In this document: positions 41,458-50,560 of the stretch, one piece after another
How the letters are laid out: each line of letters opens with the position of its first letter
Position numbering within the stretch: position 1 is the stretch's first letter
Assembly (NCBI GenBank): GCA_020633075.1
Contig: JACKEI010000008.1
Coordinates: forward strand, 23,487 to 87,486
Length of the DNA: 64,000 nucleotides
DNA from: Sandaracinaceae bacterium
GTDB taxonomy: Bacteria; Myxococcota_A; Polyangia; Polyangiales; Houyiibacteriaceae
Direction of reading: 5' to 3'
Program-made: the position numbers and the translations under genes
Notes under the pieces: model-generated
The model's input: the letters and a program-made list of their open reading frames with translations, nothing else
Told to the model about the DNA's origin: nothing
Databases searched by the model: none

Positions 41458-44400
41458 CGGCTTTGGTCAGACCCTTGAGCGGGCTCCCCTCAGAGGACAG
41501 CACGTTGCTCACGAGGGCACGCTTCTTCTCGGAGAGGTCGAGGATCTTCTCTTCCACCGTGCCCGCTGCGATCAGGCGGTAGACGGTGACGACCTTGTCC
41601 TGCCCGATGCGGTGCGCGCGGTCCGTCGCCTGGTCCTCGACGGCCGGGTTCCACCACGGGTCGAAGTGCACGACGGTGTCGGCGCCGGTGAGGTTGAGGC
41701 CGGTGCCGCCGGCCTTCAGCGAGATCAGGAAGACGGGGACGTCGCCGTCCGCGTTGAAGCGGTCCACGCGGTCCATGCGGTCCTGGGTGGACCCGTCCAG
41801 GTACTCGTAGCGCACGCCATCGGCGTCGAGCGCCGCGCGGATGAGCTGGAGCATCTGCACGAACTGGCTGAACACCAGCACGCGGTGGTCGCCGGCCACG
41901 GCCTCGCTGATGATCTCGCGCAGCGCGCCCAGCTTGCCGCTGTCGGCGTCCGTGAACTCCTGGTCCTCGAGCTTCATCAGGCGCGGGTCGCAAGCCACCT
42001 GACGCAGGCGCGTGAGGGCGGCCAGGATCTGGATGTGGGCCTTGGCCACGCCCTTGCTCTCGACCTCGCTGAGGACGCTCTTGCGCACCTGCTCGAGGAT
42101 CTGCTTGTACAGACCCTGCTGCGAGTCCGCGAGCGGGACCACGATCTCCTGCTCGATCTTCTCGGGCAGGTCGAGGGCCACGTCCTTCTTGAGGCGCCGC
42201 AGCACGAAGGGCTGGATGGTGTTGCGCAGCTTGCGCGCCGTCTCGTCGTCGCCGCGGTCGATGGGCCGCGCGACCTTCTCTTCGAAGGTCTTGAGCTGCC
42301 CCAATAGCCCCGGCGACACGAAGTCGAAGATGCTCCAGAGCTCGCTCAGGCGGTTCTCGATGGGCGTGCCCGTGAGCGCCAGGCGCCGCTCGCTGGCCAG
42401 CTTCTTGGCGGCGCGCGCCGTCTGGCTGAGGGGGTTCTTGATGTGCTGCGCCTCGTCCAGGATGACGTAGCGCAGGTCCAGCGACTGGAGGAACTCTTCG
42501 TCACGCCGGAGCAGCGCGTAGCTGGTGATGAGCACGTCCGCCTTCTGCAGCATGTCGCGCCGCTCGTGACGGTCCGAGCCCTGCCACACCACCGTCTCCA
42601 GCGATGGCGCGAACTTGCGGATCTCGCGCTCCCAGTTGGGCACCACCGAGGTGGGCGCCACGACCAGGCTGAGCTTGTCGTCCAGCTGCCCCTTGGCCCA
42701 GGCCAAGAGGCCAATGGTCTGGAGCGTCTTTCCGAGACCCATGTCGTCGGCCAGGATGCCGCCGCTGCCGAGCTCGTGCAGGAAAACCAACCACGAGAAG
42801 CCCAGCTTCTGGTAGGGGCGCAGCGTGGCCTTGAGCGTGCGGGGCTTGGGGATGCTGGGGATCTCGTCGATGTTGTGGAGCTTGGCGAAGAGCTCCTTGG
42901 CGGAGGTGCTGACCTTCGCGTTGGGCACAAGCTTCATCAGGTCGTTGATGCGCCCGGCCTGCGAGAGAGGGATCTTGCCGGCGTCGGGGCCGAGCGTGAT
43001 CTCCGCCATCCGCGCGAGGATGTCGCCCACTTCGTCCACGTCCACGGGCGCGTAGCTGCCGTCTTCGAGCTTGACGAGCTTGCGCCCGCTCTCGAGGCAC
43101 GCCAGCAGCTCGTCCTCGGCCACCACCAGCTTCCCGGCGCCGAAGACCATGTCCAGCGAGAGCCAGTCCACGCCGCTGGACACGCTCATGCGCGGCTGAA
43201 CGGCCTCCTTGCGGATCTTGATGGCGCGCAGCCCCTCGGGGATGAGCTTGTCCCACTCGGCCGGGAGCTGGGCCACGCCCTGCGTCCAGAAGGTCACGGC
43301 CTCGTCGCCCACGGCCTCCATGTACTCGCCGTCGTCGTCGGGCTCGAAGCCCATGTTCGTGAGGTGCTGGATGGCGGTGAGCTCGAGGCCCACGTCGCGC
43401 CGCACGATGCGCGGCCGCCCACCCGGCTTCTTGGGCGCGAGGAAGGCGAGCGGAGGAGGCAGCCCGATGGAAGGCACCTCGAAGGTCTGCTGCCCGTAGA
43501 TGACGTCGAACTTCACCTGCGCGTTGACGATGTCGCCGTGCGCCTTCATCCGGATCTGAGCGGACTCGTCCACCAGGTCGGCGGCCGAGCTGAGGTCCGG
43601 CAGCTCCGACCCCAGCACCATGGCCACCCGCGGGATGAAGTCCGTGAGCAGGCGCGGGAGGTCGTCGTTGGGGTGCACCAGCGCCGACTGCTGGCGCAGG
43701 CGCGTGAGCATGGCGGGGCTGACGGAGTCCGCCAAGGGACGCGCCGTTCCGTCCGTCACGTCGATGTGCCAGCCCGGCGTGCCCTCGAACCAGCTGCCGC
43801 TGCCGATGGGGAAGCGACGCCCGTTGTCCAACGCGAAGGCCACCTTGACGCGCATGTGGTCCGCGTTCGCACGGTCGAGCTCCACACGCGGCTTGAGCAC
43901 TTCGGTGGAGAAGCGCAGCTCCATGCTGGCGGGCTCCAGCAACACGCGGCGACCGCGCAGCATGCTGAGCACCTCCGACGCGTCCTCGCCGCGGATCTCG
44001 GCCGTGGCCGGCTGCGAGCGGTTGGCGTGGCGCGCGAGCGCACGAAAGAGCGGGCGGTCGGCCGACGTCACCATGTTGAAGGCCTCGAGGGCCTCGATGA
44101 TGGGCGCCGAGCGACGCGTGCCGGTGATGACGGGGGTCACCACGAACGACGTGGGGCGTACCGCCATGCGGTACTCGAACTCGTAGGGGCGCTGCAGCGC
44201 CTCCGGGGGGAGCCACAGGTCGAAGAGGCCGCGCGACTCGCCGAGCGGGCCCTGCAGATCGCGCGCGGACAGCACCTCGATCTTGCCGTCTGCGGCGGTC
44301 CCGCGGCGCCTGCGGCGGCTGCGGCGGCGCTTGGTGCCGCCTACGGAGACCGTCTGAGGCACGTGCACGAGCTCGGCCTTCGGCTCCTTCGGCTTCTTCT

Positions 44401-44920
44401 TTTTCTTCTTCTTGCCGTTGCCGTTGCCGTTGCTCGACGTGTCGCCGTCGCCGTCGCCGTCCGACTCCCCGTCCCCGCCCTGCGCGTCCTTGGTCTTTGG
44501 CGGGCGCACCTGGTCGCGCAGCGCGACCATGATGGCGGCGACGTGCTTGCAGTGACCGTCCGCGCCGCGCCAGCCCGGGCAGGTGCAGTGCGAGCTCCAC
44601 ACGTCGTCTTCGCTGACGGTGGCGGAGGTGGTGTAGGGCTCGTCGGACGAGCGCACGTTGATCTCGCCGGTGACCGTGGCCCCGTCGGTCACCAGATCTT
44701 CGACGGACTTGCGCCGCGCGTAGAGGCGCCCGCGCAAGAAGGCGTTGCCGCCGGTGACGCGCTGAATCGCGCGGTCGCTCATCTTCGAGACCCTCTGCGC
44801 GACGAACGGAAGCTCGTCGAAGGGTACGTTCAAGCGATCGTCGTCTTGATCCTCGTCGTTGTCGTCGAGGTTGTCGTCGTTCATCTCATCAGTGAGGTCA
44901 CTCACCGCGGTATCACCCAT
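41432..44920 (-). CDS. SNF2-family helicase with SWIM zinc finger
   Basis: The 1162-residue product starts with an acidic segment. A SWIM zinc finger follows (C112, C114, C124, H126), then a Gly/Ser/Lys-rich linker with a run of about seven lysines, and a bacterial SNF2-associated domain (about 220-650). The helicase core is at 660-1150: DDMGLGKTLQT, LDEAQHIKNP, FVLRRLKKDV, KAGGTGLNLTGADTV, RAHRIGQDKVV. Such proteins translocate on DNA and displace bound proteins, for instance RNA polymerase (as RapA does). The ATG at 44920 has GAGGAG nine bases upstream; a GTG at 44959 is an alternative. It is probably cotranscribed with the FadL gene. Confidence 0.9.
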   Translation of the reverse strand: MGDTAVSDLTDEMNDDNLDDNDEDQDDDRLNVPFDELPFVAQRVSKMSDRAIQRVTGGNAFLRGRLYARRKSVEDLVTDGATVTGEINVRSSDEPYTTSATVSEDDVWSSHCTCPGWRGADGHCKHVAAIMVALRDQVRPPKTKDAQGGDGESDGDGDGDTSSNGNGNGKKKKKKKPKEPKAELVHVPQTVSVGGTKRRRSRRRRRGTAADGKIEVLSARDLQGPLGESRGLFDLWLPPEALQRPYEFEYRMAVRPTSFVVTPVITGTRRSAPIIEALEAFNMVTSADRPLFRALARHANRSQPATAEIRGEDASEVLSMLRGRRVLLEPASMELRFSTEVLKPRVELDRANADHMRVKVAFALDNGRRFPIGSGSWFEGTPGWHIDVTDGTARPLADSVSPAMLTRLRQQSALVHPNDDLPRLLTDFIPRVAMVLGSELPDLSSAADLVDESAQIRMKAHGDIVNAQVKFDVIYGQQTFEVPSIGLPPPLAFLAPKKPGGRPRIVRRDVGLELTAIQHLTNMGFEPDDDGEYMEAVGDEAVTFWTQGVAQLPAEWDKLIPEGLRAIKIRKEAVQPRMSVSSGVDWLSLDMVFGAGKLVVAEDELLACLESGRKLVKLEDGSYAPVDVDEVGDILARMAEITLGPDAGKIPLSQAGRINDLMKLVPNAKVSTSAKELFAKLHNIDEIPSIPKPRTLKATLRPYQKLGFSWLVFLHELGSGGILADDMGLGKTLQTIGLLAWAKGQLDDKLSLVVAPTSVVPNWEREIRKFAPSLETVVWQGSDRHERRDMLQKADVLITSYALLRRDEEFLQSLDLRYVILDEAQHIKNPLSQTARAAKKLASERRLALTGTPIENRLSELWSIFDFVSPGLLGQLKTFEEKVARPIDRGDDETARKLRNTIQPFVLRRLKKDVALDLPEKIEQEIVVPLADSQQGLYKQILEQVRKSVLSEVESKGVAKAHIQILAALTRLRQVACDPRLMKLEDQEFTDADSGKLGALREIISEAVAGDHRVLVFSQFVQMLQLIRAALDADGVRYEYLDGSTQDRMDRVDRFNADGDVPVFLISLKAGGTGLNLTGADTVVHFDPWWNPAVEDQATDRAHRIGQDKVVTVYRLIAAGTVEEKILDLSEKKRALVSNVLSSEGSPLKGLTKADVESLFSD

Positions 44921-45144
44921 TGAAGGCGTCTCCTCGGCCCCGCGTGGGATGCGGAGCACGAACTCGGCGTTGTGCGTGTGGGCTGGGCCGAGCCATCGCG
45001 ACGGTGCTCCCGCCGTCGAGTCTGGAGCTGGGGTCAGGGGGGGCCCTGTGAGCTCGGCGCGTCACCTAGGCGCAAACCCAAAGCGACGCCTGCGGTATTA
45101 CACGACACGCCGAGAACCGCAAGCCTCGCGAAATCGTGCGTCGC

Positions 45145-47049
45145 TCAGCGCCTCTTGCGCTTGGCCTTGGGAGGGGGCTTCGGCCGTGAGCGGGGCGCTC
45201 CCGCCGCCTTCTGGGCTGGCGCCGGGCGGGGCTGCATGCGGGCCACGTCCAGGTGCACCAAGCAGGACTTCATGGTGGGGCCCCCGGGCGGGTCCGGGAA
45301 GTCCAGCGCGGGGGTGCAGTCCACCACACGGCCTTCGCGGCCAGCCTGGGTGAGGCCGTCCAGGATGTGCCGCCGGAACGCGCGCGGCGTCATGCGCCGG
45401 TCGTTGCTGCACAGGAGCAGCGTCCCGCCGCGCGCAGCGACGCCGGCCGAGAGCGCGGTCAGCTCCACCCAGTCGCTGCCGGAGGTCCAGCGGGTGCGCT
45501 TGGTCTTCGAGTACGTGGGCGGGTCCACCAGCACCAGGTCGAAGCGCGGCCCCTCCTTCTGGCGGCCGCGCAGCCAGGTGAACACGTCCGTTCGCACGAA
45601 CTGGTGCGCGTCCGGCCGGCTCCTGAGCAGCGCGCGCACTTGCTCTTCCGCCCAGGTCAGCGCGGGGGCGGCCACGTCCAGCGTGCAGGTCTCGGCCGCG
45701 CCGCCCGCCACCGCCGCCACCGTGAAGGGCCCCGTGTAGGCGAAGAGGTTCAGCACCGAGCGCCCGGCGGCCAGCTCACGCACGCGGCGTCGGTTGGCGC
45801 GCTGGTCCAGGAAGAGCCCCGTGCTCAGCCCGTCGGCCAGCCGCACGCGGTAGGGCACGCCCTCCTCGTGAACCACCACCTCCGCAGCCTCCGTCGGCGC
45901 GCCGCGCGCGGGCAGCTCGGGGGCCAGCGCCTCGGTGCGGGTGTCGGCCAGCTCGTTGCTCTGCTTGGGGCGTCGCTTCAGGTACACGCCGCGCGCGCCC
46001 AGCTCGGCCAGCACGTCCAGCACGGTCTCCTCGTGCACACCCAGCGCTTCGTCGCGGAAGTGCACCAGCAGGTGCTCACCGTACACGTCCACGGCCAGCC
46101 CCGCAGCGCCGTCCCCCTCTTCATGGAGCAGACGAAAGGCCGTGGTCACCCCCCGCTCGTGGTCCTTGAACAGCCCGTAGCGCCGCGCCCCCGCGCGGCG
46201 AATGACGGCCCGCAGCGCGTCCGCGAACGGCCCCGGGGGCTGCGCCGGGTCCAGCCCCGGAAGCGCCAGCTCCGTGGGCAGCGCGGGGGCACGCAGGCGC
46301 AGGGGCTGCTGCGTGATGGGGTGCAGCAGCCGCAGCTCCTCGGCGTGCAGCATCAAGCGCGGGGCGGGCGGCCCGCCGTAGAGGGCGTCCCCCACCAGGG
46401 GCAGGCCACGCGCCGCGAGCTGCGCGCGGATCTGGTGCGTGCGCCCCGTCTCGATGCGCACGTCCACGAGCGCGTAGGCCCCCTCCACGCGCACGCGCCG
46501 CACGTTGGTGACGGCGCGCTGCCCCGCGGCGTCCCCCTTGCTCACTCCGGCGCGAACGACCATGCGCCCGTCGGGCCCCGGTGCGAGGGTGTCCTCCAGC
46601 CGCAGCGTCGCGGGGAGCTTGGCCAGGTCGCCGGCCACCCACGCCACGTAGCGCTTCTCCACGCGGCGCCCCTCGAACTGCTCGGCCAGGCCGGGGTTCG
46701 CGGCGCGCACCTTGCTGAACAGCAGCACGCCGGAGGTCTCTTGGTCCAGGCGCTGGTGGACGCCCAGGTAGGGCCGCCCGTCGCGCCCGAGCTCCATCTG
46801 CTCGGCCACGCGTCCCGGCGGCCGGTGTCCCCGCGCGTCGCCGTCCCCCGCCTGACCGTCGCCAACGCCGTCCGCCCCGCCGGCCCTCTCCGCCAGGTAT
46901 TCGGACAGCCTGTGCCGGGCATCATCCGGCGCCTCCGGCCGAGCGCTCTGGCTGGGCATGCCAGCCAGCTTGTTCACGGCGATGAGCTGCGCGTCTTCGT
47001 ACAGGATCCACGCGGGATCGAAGCGCGTGAAGGTGCGCGCGAGCCCCAC
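45145..47049 (-). CDS. Fused RluA-type pseudouridine synthase and RlmI-like RNA methyltransferase
   Basis: The 634-residue product joins two RNA-modification enzymes. Residues 12-260 form an RluA-type pseudouridine synthase: HQRLDQETSG with catalytic D102, GRTHQIRAQLAARGLPLVGD, and an insert rich in Gly/Asp at 55-80. Residues 265-605 resemble RlmI-type class I methyltransferases with a PUA-like entry (FRLLHEEGDGAAGLAVDVYG), SAM motif VLNLFAYTGPFT and VLVDPPTYSKTKR. A basic tail (KPPPKAKRKRR) may bind RNA. It probably modifies 23S rRNA twice, but the sites are unknown. It starts 10 bp after the HelD-like gene, so they are likely in one operon. Confidence 0.87.
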   Translation of the reverse strand: MGLARTFTRFDPAWILYEDAQLIAVNKLAGMPSQSARPEAPDDARHRLSEYLAERAGGADGVGDGQAGDGDARGHRPPGRVAEQMELGRDGRPYLGVHQRLDQETSGVLLFSKVRAANPGLAEQFEGRRVEKRYVAWVAGDLAKLPATLRLEDTLAPGPDGRMVVRAGVSKGDAAGQRAVTNVRRVRVEGAYALVDVRIETGRTHQIRAQLAARGLPLVGDALYGGPPAPRLMLHAEELRLLHPITQQPLRLRAPALPTELALPGLDPAQPPGPFADALRAVIRRAGARRYGLFKDHERGVTTAFRLLHEEGDGAAGLAVDVYGEHLLVHFRDEALGVHEETVLDVLAELGARGVYLKRRPKQSNELADTRTEALAPELPARGAPTEAAEVVVHEEGVPYRVRLADGLSTGLFLDQRANRRRVRELAAGRSVLNLFAYTGPFTVAAVAGGAAETCTLDVAAPALTWAEEQVRALLRSRPDAHQFVRTDVFTWLRGRQKEGPRFDLVLVDPPTYSKTKRTRWTSGSDWVELTALSAGVAARGGTLLLCSNDRRMTPRAFRRHILDGLTQAGREGRVVDCTPALDFPDPPGGPTMKSCLVHLDVARMQPRPAPAQKAAGAPRSRPKPPPKAKRKRR

Positions 47050-47059
47050 GCGCCTCGCC

Positions 47060-49468
47060 TCAGCCAGCCTCGGCGCGCAGCGCCTCGGGCAGCAAGAGCG
47101 AGGGCGTGCCGCTGGACGTGACCCACAGCTGGTGCGCGGCGCGGGTGGCGGCGATGTGCAACAGGTGGCGCGCCTCGTCGTCCGCCGGGTAGGTCGTGGA
47201 GTTGCACTCCACCAGCACCACGTAGTCGAACTCCAGACCCTTCACCTGGCGCACGTCGGTGACGTCCACGCCGGGGCGGAAGGGGAAGTCCTGGTCCGCG
47301 ATGCGCCGCAGGTTGGGCACCTCGCCGCGCCGCAGCCCGTCCGCGTACTCGTCCGCCTGCTCCGGGTAGCGCGTGATGACCGCCACCGACGCGAGTGGCT
47401 CCGCCAGCACCAGGTTGCGCAGCGCCTCCGACAGGAAGCCCACCGCCTCACCGCTGCTGCCGAAGCGGAACAGCTCCACCGGCGCGCCGTTGCGCGTGGC
47501 CTGCCCCGTCACCTCGTTGCGCAGGTGCCCCAGGATCTCCGTGGAGAACTCGATGATGGGCGCGGTGGAGCGGTAGCTCAGCTTGAGCGGCTCAATCTCC
47601 ACATGCGACAGCCCCAGCTGGCCCAGCACGGTGCGCCAGTCGGTGAAGCCGTTGTCCATGTGCAGGCGCTGCGCCACGTCACCCGCGAACGTGATGCTCT
47701 TCTCGCCCGCGTAGCCCGCCACCGTGTCCAGCACCACGGACATCTCGACCGGGCTCAGGTCCTGCGCCTCGTCCACGAAGGCGTGCTCGTACACCAGCGC
47801 TTGCCGCTTCTTGGCGCGCAGCGGCCCCACCAGCCGCTGGTAGGCGTGCAGCAGCAGGGCGTCGTCCTCGCGGTCCAGCAGCGTGGTCTCCTTCTCCATC
47901 GCGCCGTCGATGCCGCGGTCGTGGTCGAGGGCCTCCTCGGGGGCCCCCTCCTCGTCGCGCTCCCGGTCCATGCGCTCCTCGCGGTAGCTGACGATGTCGC
48001 TGCAGCGTCGCGTGCAGTACGCGTGGCACCAGCTCAGCTCCGCATCGGAGAGCCCCGCCGTCTCGTCCTGATGGAACGCGTCGCGGATGAGGTTCGGGTC
48101 GGTGAGCACGTCAGCCCACAGCGCCACCACGTCGCCCGCGCGCTCCACCTCGTTGGCGATGCTGCGCACCAGCTCCAGGCGCCCGCTGGCGTTGACCATG
48201 CGGGACTCCCCCTCGGTGTCCTCGAGCCAGCTGGTGAGCATGCGCAGCCGTGTGATGATGGGCCGGCTCTCGGTCTCTGCGAAGGCGCGCAACACCCGGG
48301 CGCCGCCCTCGTAGCGCTTGGCGATGTCCACCACGCGGGCCGCCATCGCGGCAGCCATCTGGTCGATGCGCTCGTCGAAGACCTGCTTCAGCCGCGGGTG
48401 CTTCTTGAAGCGGATCACGTGCGCCGGCGTGTCGTCGGCCACACCGAGGGGCAGGTGCGGGAAGTGGCGGCGGCGCGCCTTCTCGGCCCAGCGCTCGTAC
48501 GTGACCACCTGCACGCCCTCTGCCCCGAGGGACGGGAGCACGCGCGAGATGTAGCGCACCAGCGCGTCGTTGAAGACCACCACCAGCATGGCGTCCGGGG
48601 TGAAGCGCTGCTTGTCCTGAAAGGCCAGGTACGCCAGGCGGTGCAGGCCGATGGTGGTCTTGCCGCTGCCGGCGCCCCCCTGGATGACCACCACGCCCGA
48701 GGTCGGACGGCTGATCAGGTCGAACTGCCGCGGGTCGATCAGCGCGGTGATCTCGGAGAGGCTCTTGTCCTCGCGCGTGTCCGCGTCGCCCACGCCGAGC
48801 GTGCCGGGCTTGTGATACGACTCCGGCCGCATGGCGGCGCCCTGCCCTCCCGACAACGCCACGGCGCTCTGGCCCAGCCGCCGCCAGCTGCCGTCCGCGC
48901 GCAGCTGAAAGCTCCCCTGCGGCGAGCCCACGCGCTTGAGCTTGCCGTCCGAGATCCCGAGCGTGCGGCGCAGCAAGACCTCGCCCAGAACGTCGCGGTC
49001 CCCGAAGGTCTCTTCGTAGTCGTCGCCCTCTTCGTAGCGGTAGTAGATGCGGCTGACCGGCGCGTCCCGCCAGTCCACGATGCGGATGCCGGTCTTGGGG
49101 TCCAGGAAGGTGGCGCGCCCGATCAGCACCTCGCGGCGCTTCTCGTCTTCCTCGAGCACCAAGCGACCGAAGTAGGGCGAGCGCTTGTCGATCTGCCCCT
49201 CGCTGACCTGCGCGCGGCGCACGGCCACCTGCTGCAGGCGCTCCATCTCCTCCACCAGCGGGGGGATGTCCTCCAAGCGGGCGTCGCGGATCTGGTCGCG
49301 CAGGGCCACCAGGTCGGCGTCGTAGTCCGCCTGGCTCGTGGCACGGCGGGGGCCCTCTTCACGACCGGCCACCGTCCGCAACACGCGGGCGAGCACCTTC
49401 TGCTCCTCATCGACGATCTGATCGCGCTCGAGGTCCGATTCGGTCGCGGGTGAGGGAGGAGTCGTCAT
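47060..49468 (-). CDS. UvrD/HelD-like superfamily 1 helicase
   Basis: The 802-residue product has an N-terminal helical arm of about 100 residues (coiled-coil-like), then a beta-rich module (FLDPKTGIRIVDWRDAPVSRIYYRY). An SF1 motor follows: VIQGGAGSGKTTIGLHRLAYLA near 260, EHAFVDEAQDLSP, KLSYRSTAPI, and VRQVKGLEFDYVVLVE. This is the HelD (helicase IV) layout; in Gram-positive bacteria HelD removes stalled RNA polymerase from DNA. Its target here is unknown. The ATG at 49468 is divergent from the phosphatase gene with 285 bp between them, and the RNA-modification fusion follows after 10 bp. Confidence 0.88.
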   Translation of the reverse strand: MTTPPSPATESDLERDQIVDEEQKVLARVLRTVAGREEGPRRATSQADYDADLVALRDQIRDARLEDIPPLVEEMERLQQVAVRRAQVSEGQIDKRSPYFGRLVLEEDEKRREVLIGRATFLDPKTGIRIVDWRDAPVSRIYYRYEEGDDYEETFGDRDVLGEVLLRRTLGISDGKLKRVGSPQGSFQLRADGSWRRLGQSAVALSGGQGAAMRPESYHKPGTLGVGDADTREDKSLSEITALIDPRQFDLISRPTSGVVVIQGGAGSGKTTIGLHRLAYLAFQDKQRFTPDAMLVVVFNDALVRYISRVLPSLGAEGVQVVTYERWAEKARRRHFPHLPLGVADDTPAHVIRFKKHPRLKQVFDERIDQMAAAMAARVVDIAKRYEGGARVLRAFAETESRPIITRLRMLTSWLEDTEGESRMVNASGRLELVRSIANEVERAGDVVALWADVLTDPNLIRDAFHQDETAGLSDAELSWCHAYCTRRCSDIVSYREERMDRERDEEGAPEEALDHDRGIDGAMEKETTLLDREDDALLLHAYQRLVGPLRAKKRQALVYEHAFVDEAQDLSPVEMSVVLDTVAGYAGEKSITFAGDVAQRLHMDNGFTDWRTVLGQLGLSHVEIEPLKLSYRSTAPIIEFSTEILGHLRNEVTGQATRNGAPVELFRFGSSGEAVGFLSEALRNLVLAEPLASVAVITRYPEQADEYADGLRRGEVPNLRRIADQDFPFRPGVDVTDVRQVKGLEFDYVVLVECNSTTYPADDEARHLLHIAATRAAHQLWVTSSGTPSLLLPEALRAEAG

Positions 49469-49753
49469 GGGCGGGCCGAGGGGCAGGGGTTGGAGCGGAA
49501 CGCAGGGTCGGACGGAGTAGCACGGTTCAGGGGTCGATCCAGCTGCTGACAAGCGCGAGCCTGGCCGCGGGGTCCAGGGATGCCTGTGCAAGGGTGCACG
49601 ATGTGGGTGCAGGAACGAAACGTCGCACTGTCCATGCATGGGAGCGCGCGGACCCGCGATAAGAGAATCATTGAGTTTTGCGGCCGTCCCCCACCTGGCG
49701 CGGGGTGGCACGCGCGTCGCATAAGGGCAGGCGCGAAGGAAGCAAGGAATCAC

Positions 49754-50539
49754 GTGCAAGCATCGGGAGTCACCCACATCGGTCGCCGGCCGAACAACGA
49801 AGACAGCTACCGCATCGAGCCGGAGCTGGGGCTGTTCCTGGTAGCGGACGGGATGGGCGGGTACGAGGGCGGCGAGATCGCGAGCCGCCTGGTGGTGGAC
49901 ACGCTCGCCGAGTTCTTCGCGCGCCAGAGCGACCCGGACCTCGACCTCGGAACGCACGCGGCCACCGGCAGCATCCGCGCCGACCTGCCCGGCGTTCTGC
50001 AGGACGCGGAGGGCGCCGACCTCTCCCTGGCCGAGCAGCGCATGGCGCTGGCCATCCGGATGGCGCACCGCGAGGTGCAGCAGGAGGCGCAGGGGCGCCT
50101 GCGCGAGATGGGCTCCACGCTGGCCGCCCTGCACGTGCACGACGGCAAGGTGCTCATCGCCCATGTCGGCGACAGCCGCGTGTACCGCATCCGCAACGGC
50201 CACATCGAGCAGATGACACGCGACCACTCGCTCACGGCCGACCTCGAAGCGGCCGGCTGCGAGAACATGCTGGCGCACCTGCCTCCGCACTACCGTCACA
50301 TGGTCACGCGCTGCATCGCCGCCAACGCCAACGCCCAGCCGGACTTCCGCGTGATGGACTCGCTCCCGGGCGACACCTACGTGCTGTGCAGCGACGGCGT
50401 GCACGACGTGCTGGGCCGGGACGCGATCTTGGACGCCGTGCACGACGCGGGCTGCGACGAGGCCAGCGAGCGCGTGGTGGCCCGTGCGTTCGCCGAGGGC
50501 ACGCAGGACAACATCACGGTCGTGGTGGTCCGCTTCTGA
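49754..50539 (+). CDS. PP2C-type protein phosphatase (Stp1/PrpC-like)
   Basis: The 261-residue product has the metal-binding motifs of bacterial PP2C phosphatases: NNEDSYRIEP, VADGMGGYEGGEIASR, HVGDSRVYRIR, LCSDGVHDVL and TQDNITVVVVRF. It removes phosphates from Ser/Thr residues and would counter the Hanks-type kinases present at both ends of this window. I chose the GTG at 49754, with AAGGA seven bases upstream; the frame is open further back but the family similarity is not. The upstream 285 bp are non-coding and have no clear element. It converges on argA. Confidence 0.9.
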   Translation: MQASGVTHIGRRPNNEDSYRIEPELGLFLVADGMGGYEGGEIASRLVVDTLAEFFARQSDPDLDLGTHAATGSIRADLPGVLQDAEGADLSLAEQRMALAIRMAHREVQQEAQGRLREMGSTLAALHVHDGKVLIAHVGDSRVYRIRNGHIEQMTRDHSLTADLEAAGCENMLAHLPPHYRHMVTRCIAANANAQPDFRVMDSLPGDTYVLCSDGVHDVLGRDAILDAVHDAGCDEASERVVARAFAEGTQDNITVVVVRF

Positions 50540-50560
50540 AGAGCGCCGCCAGGCAGCGCT

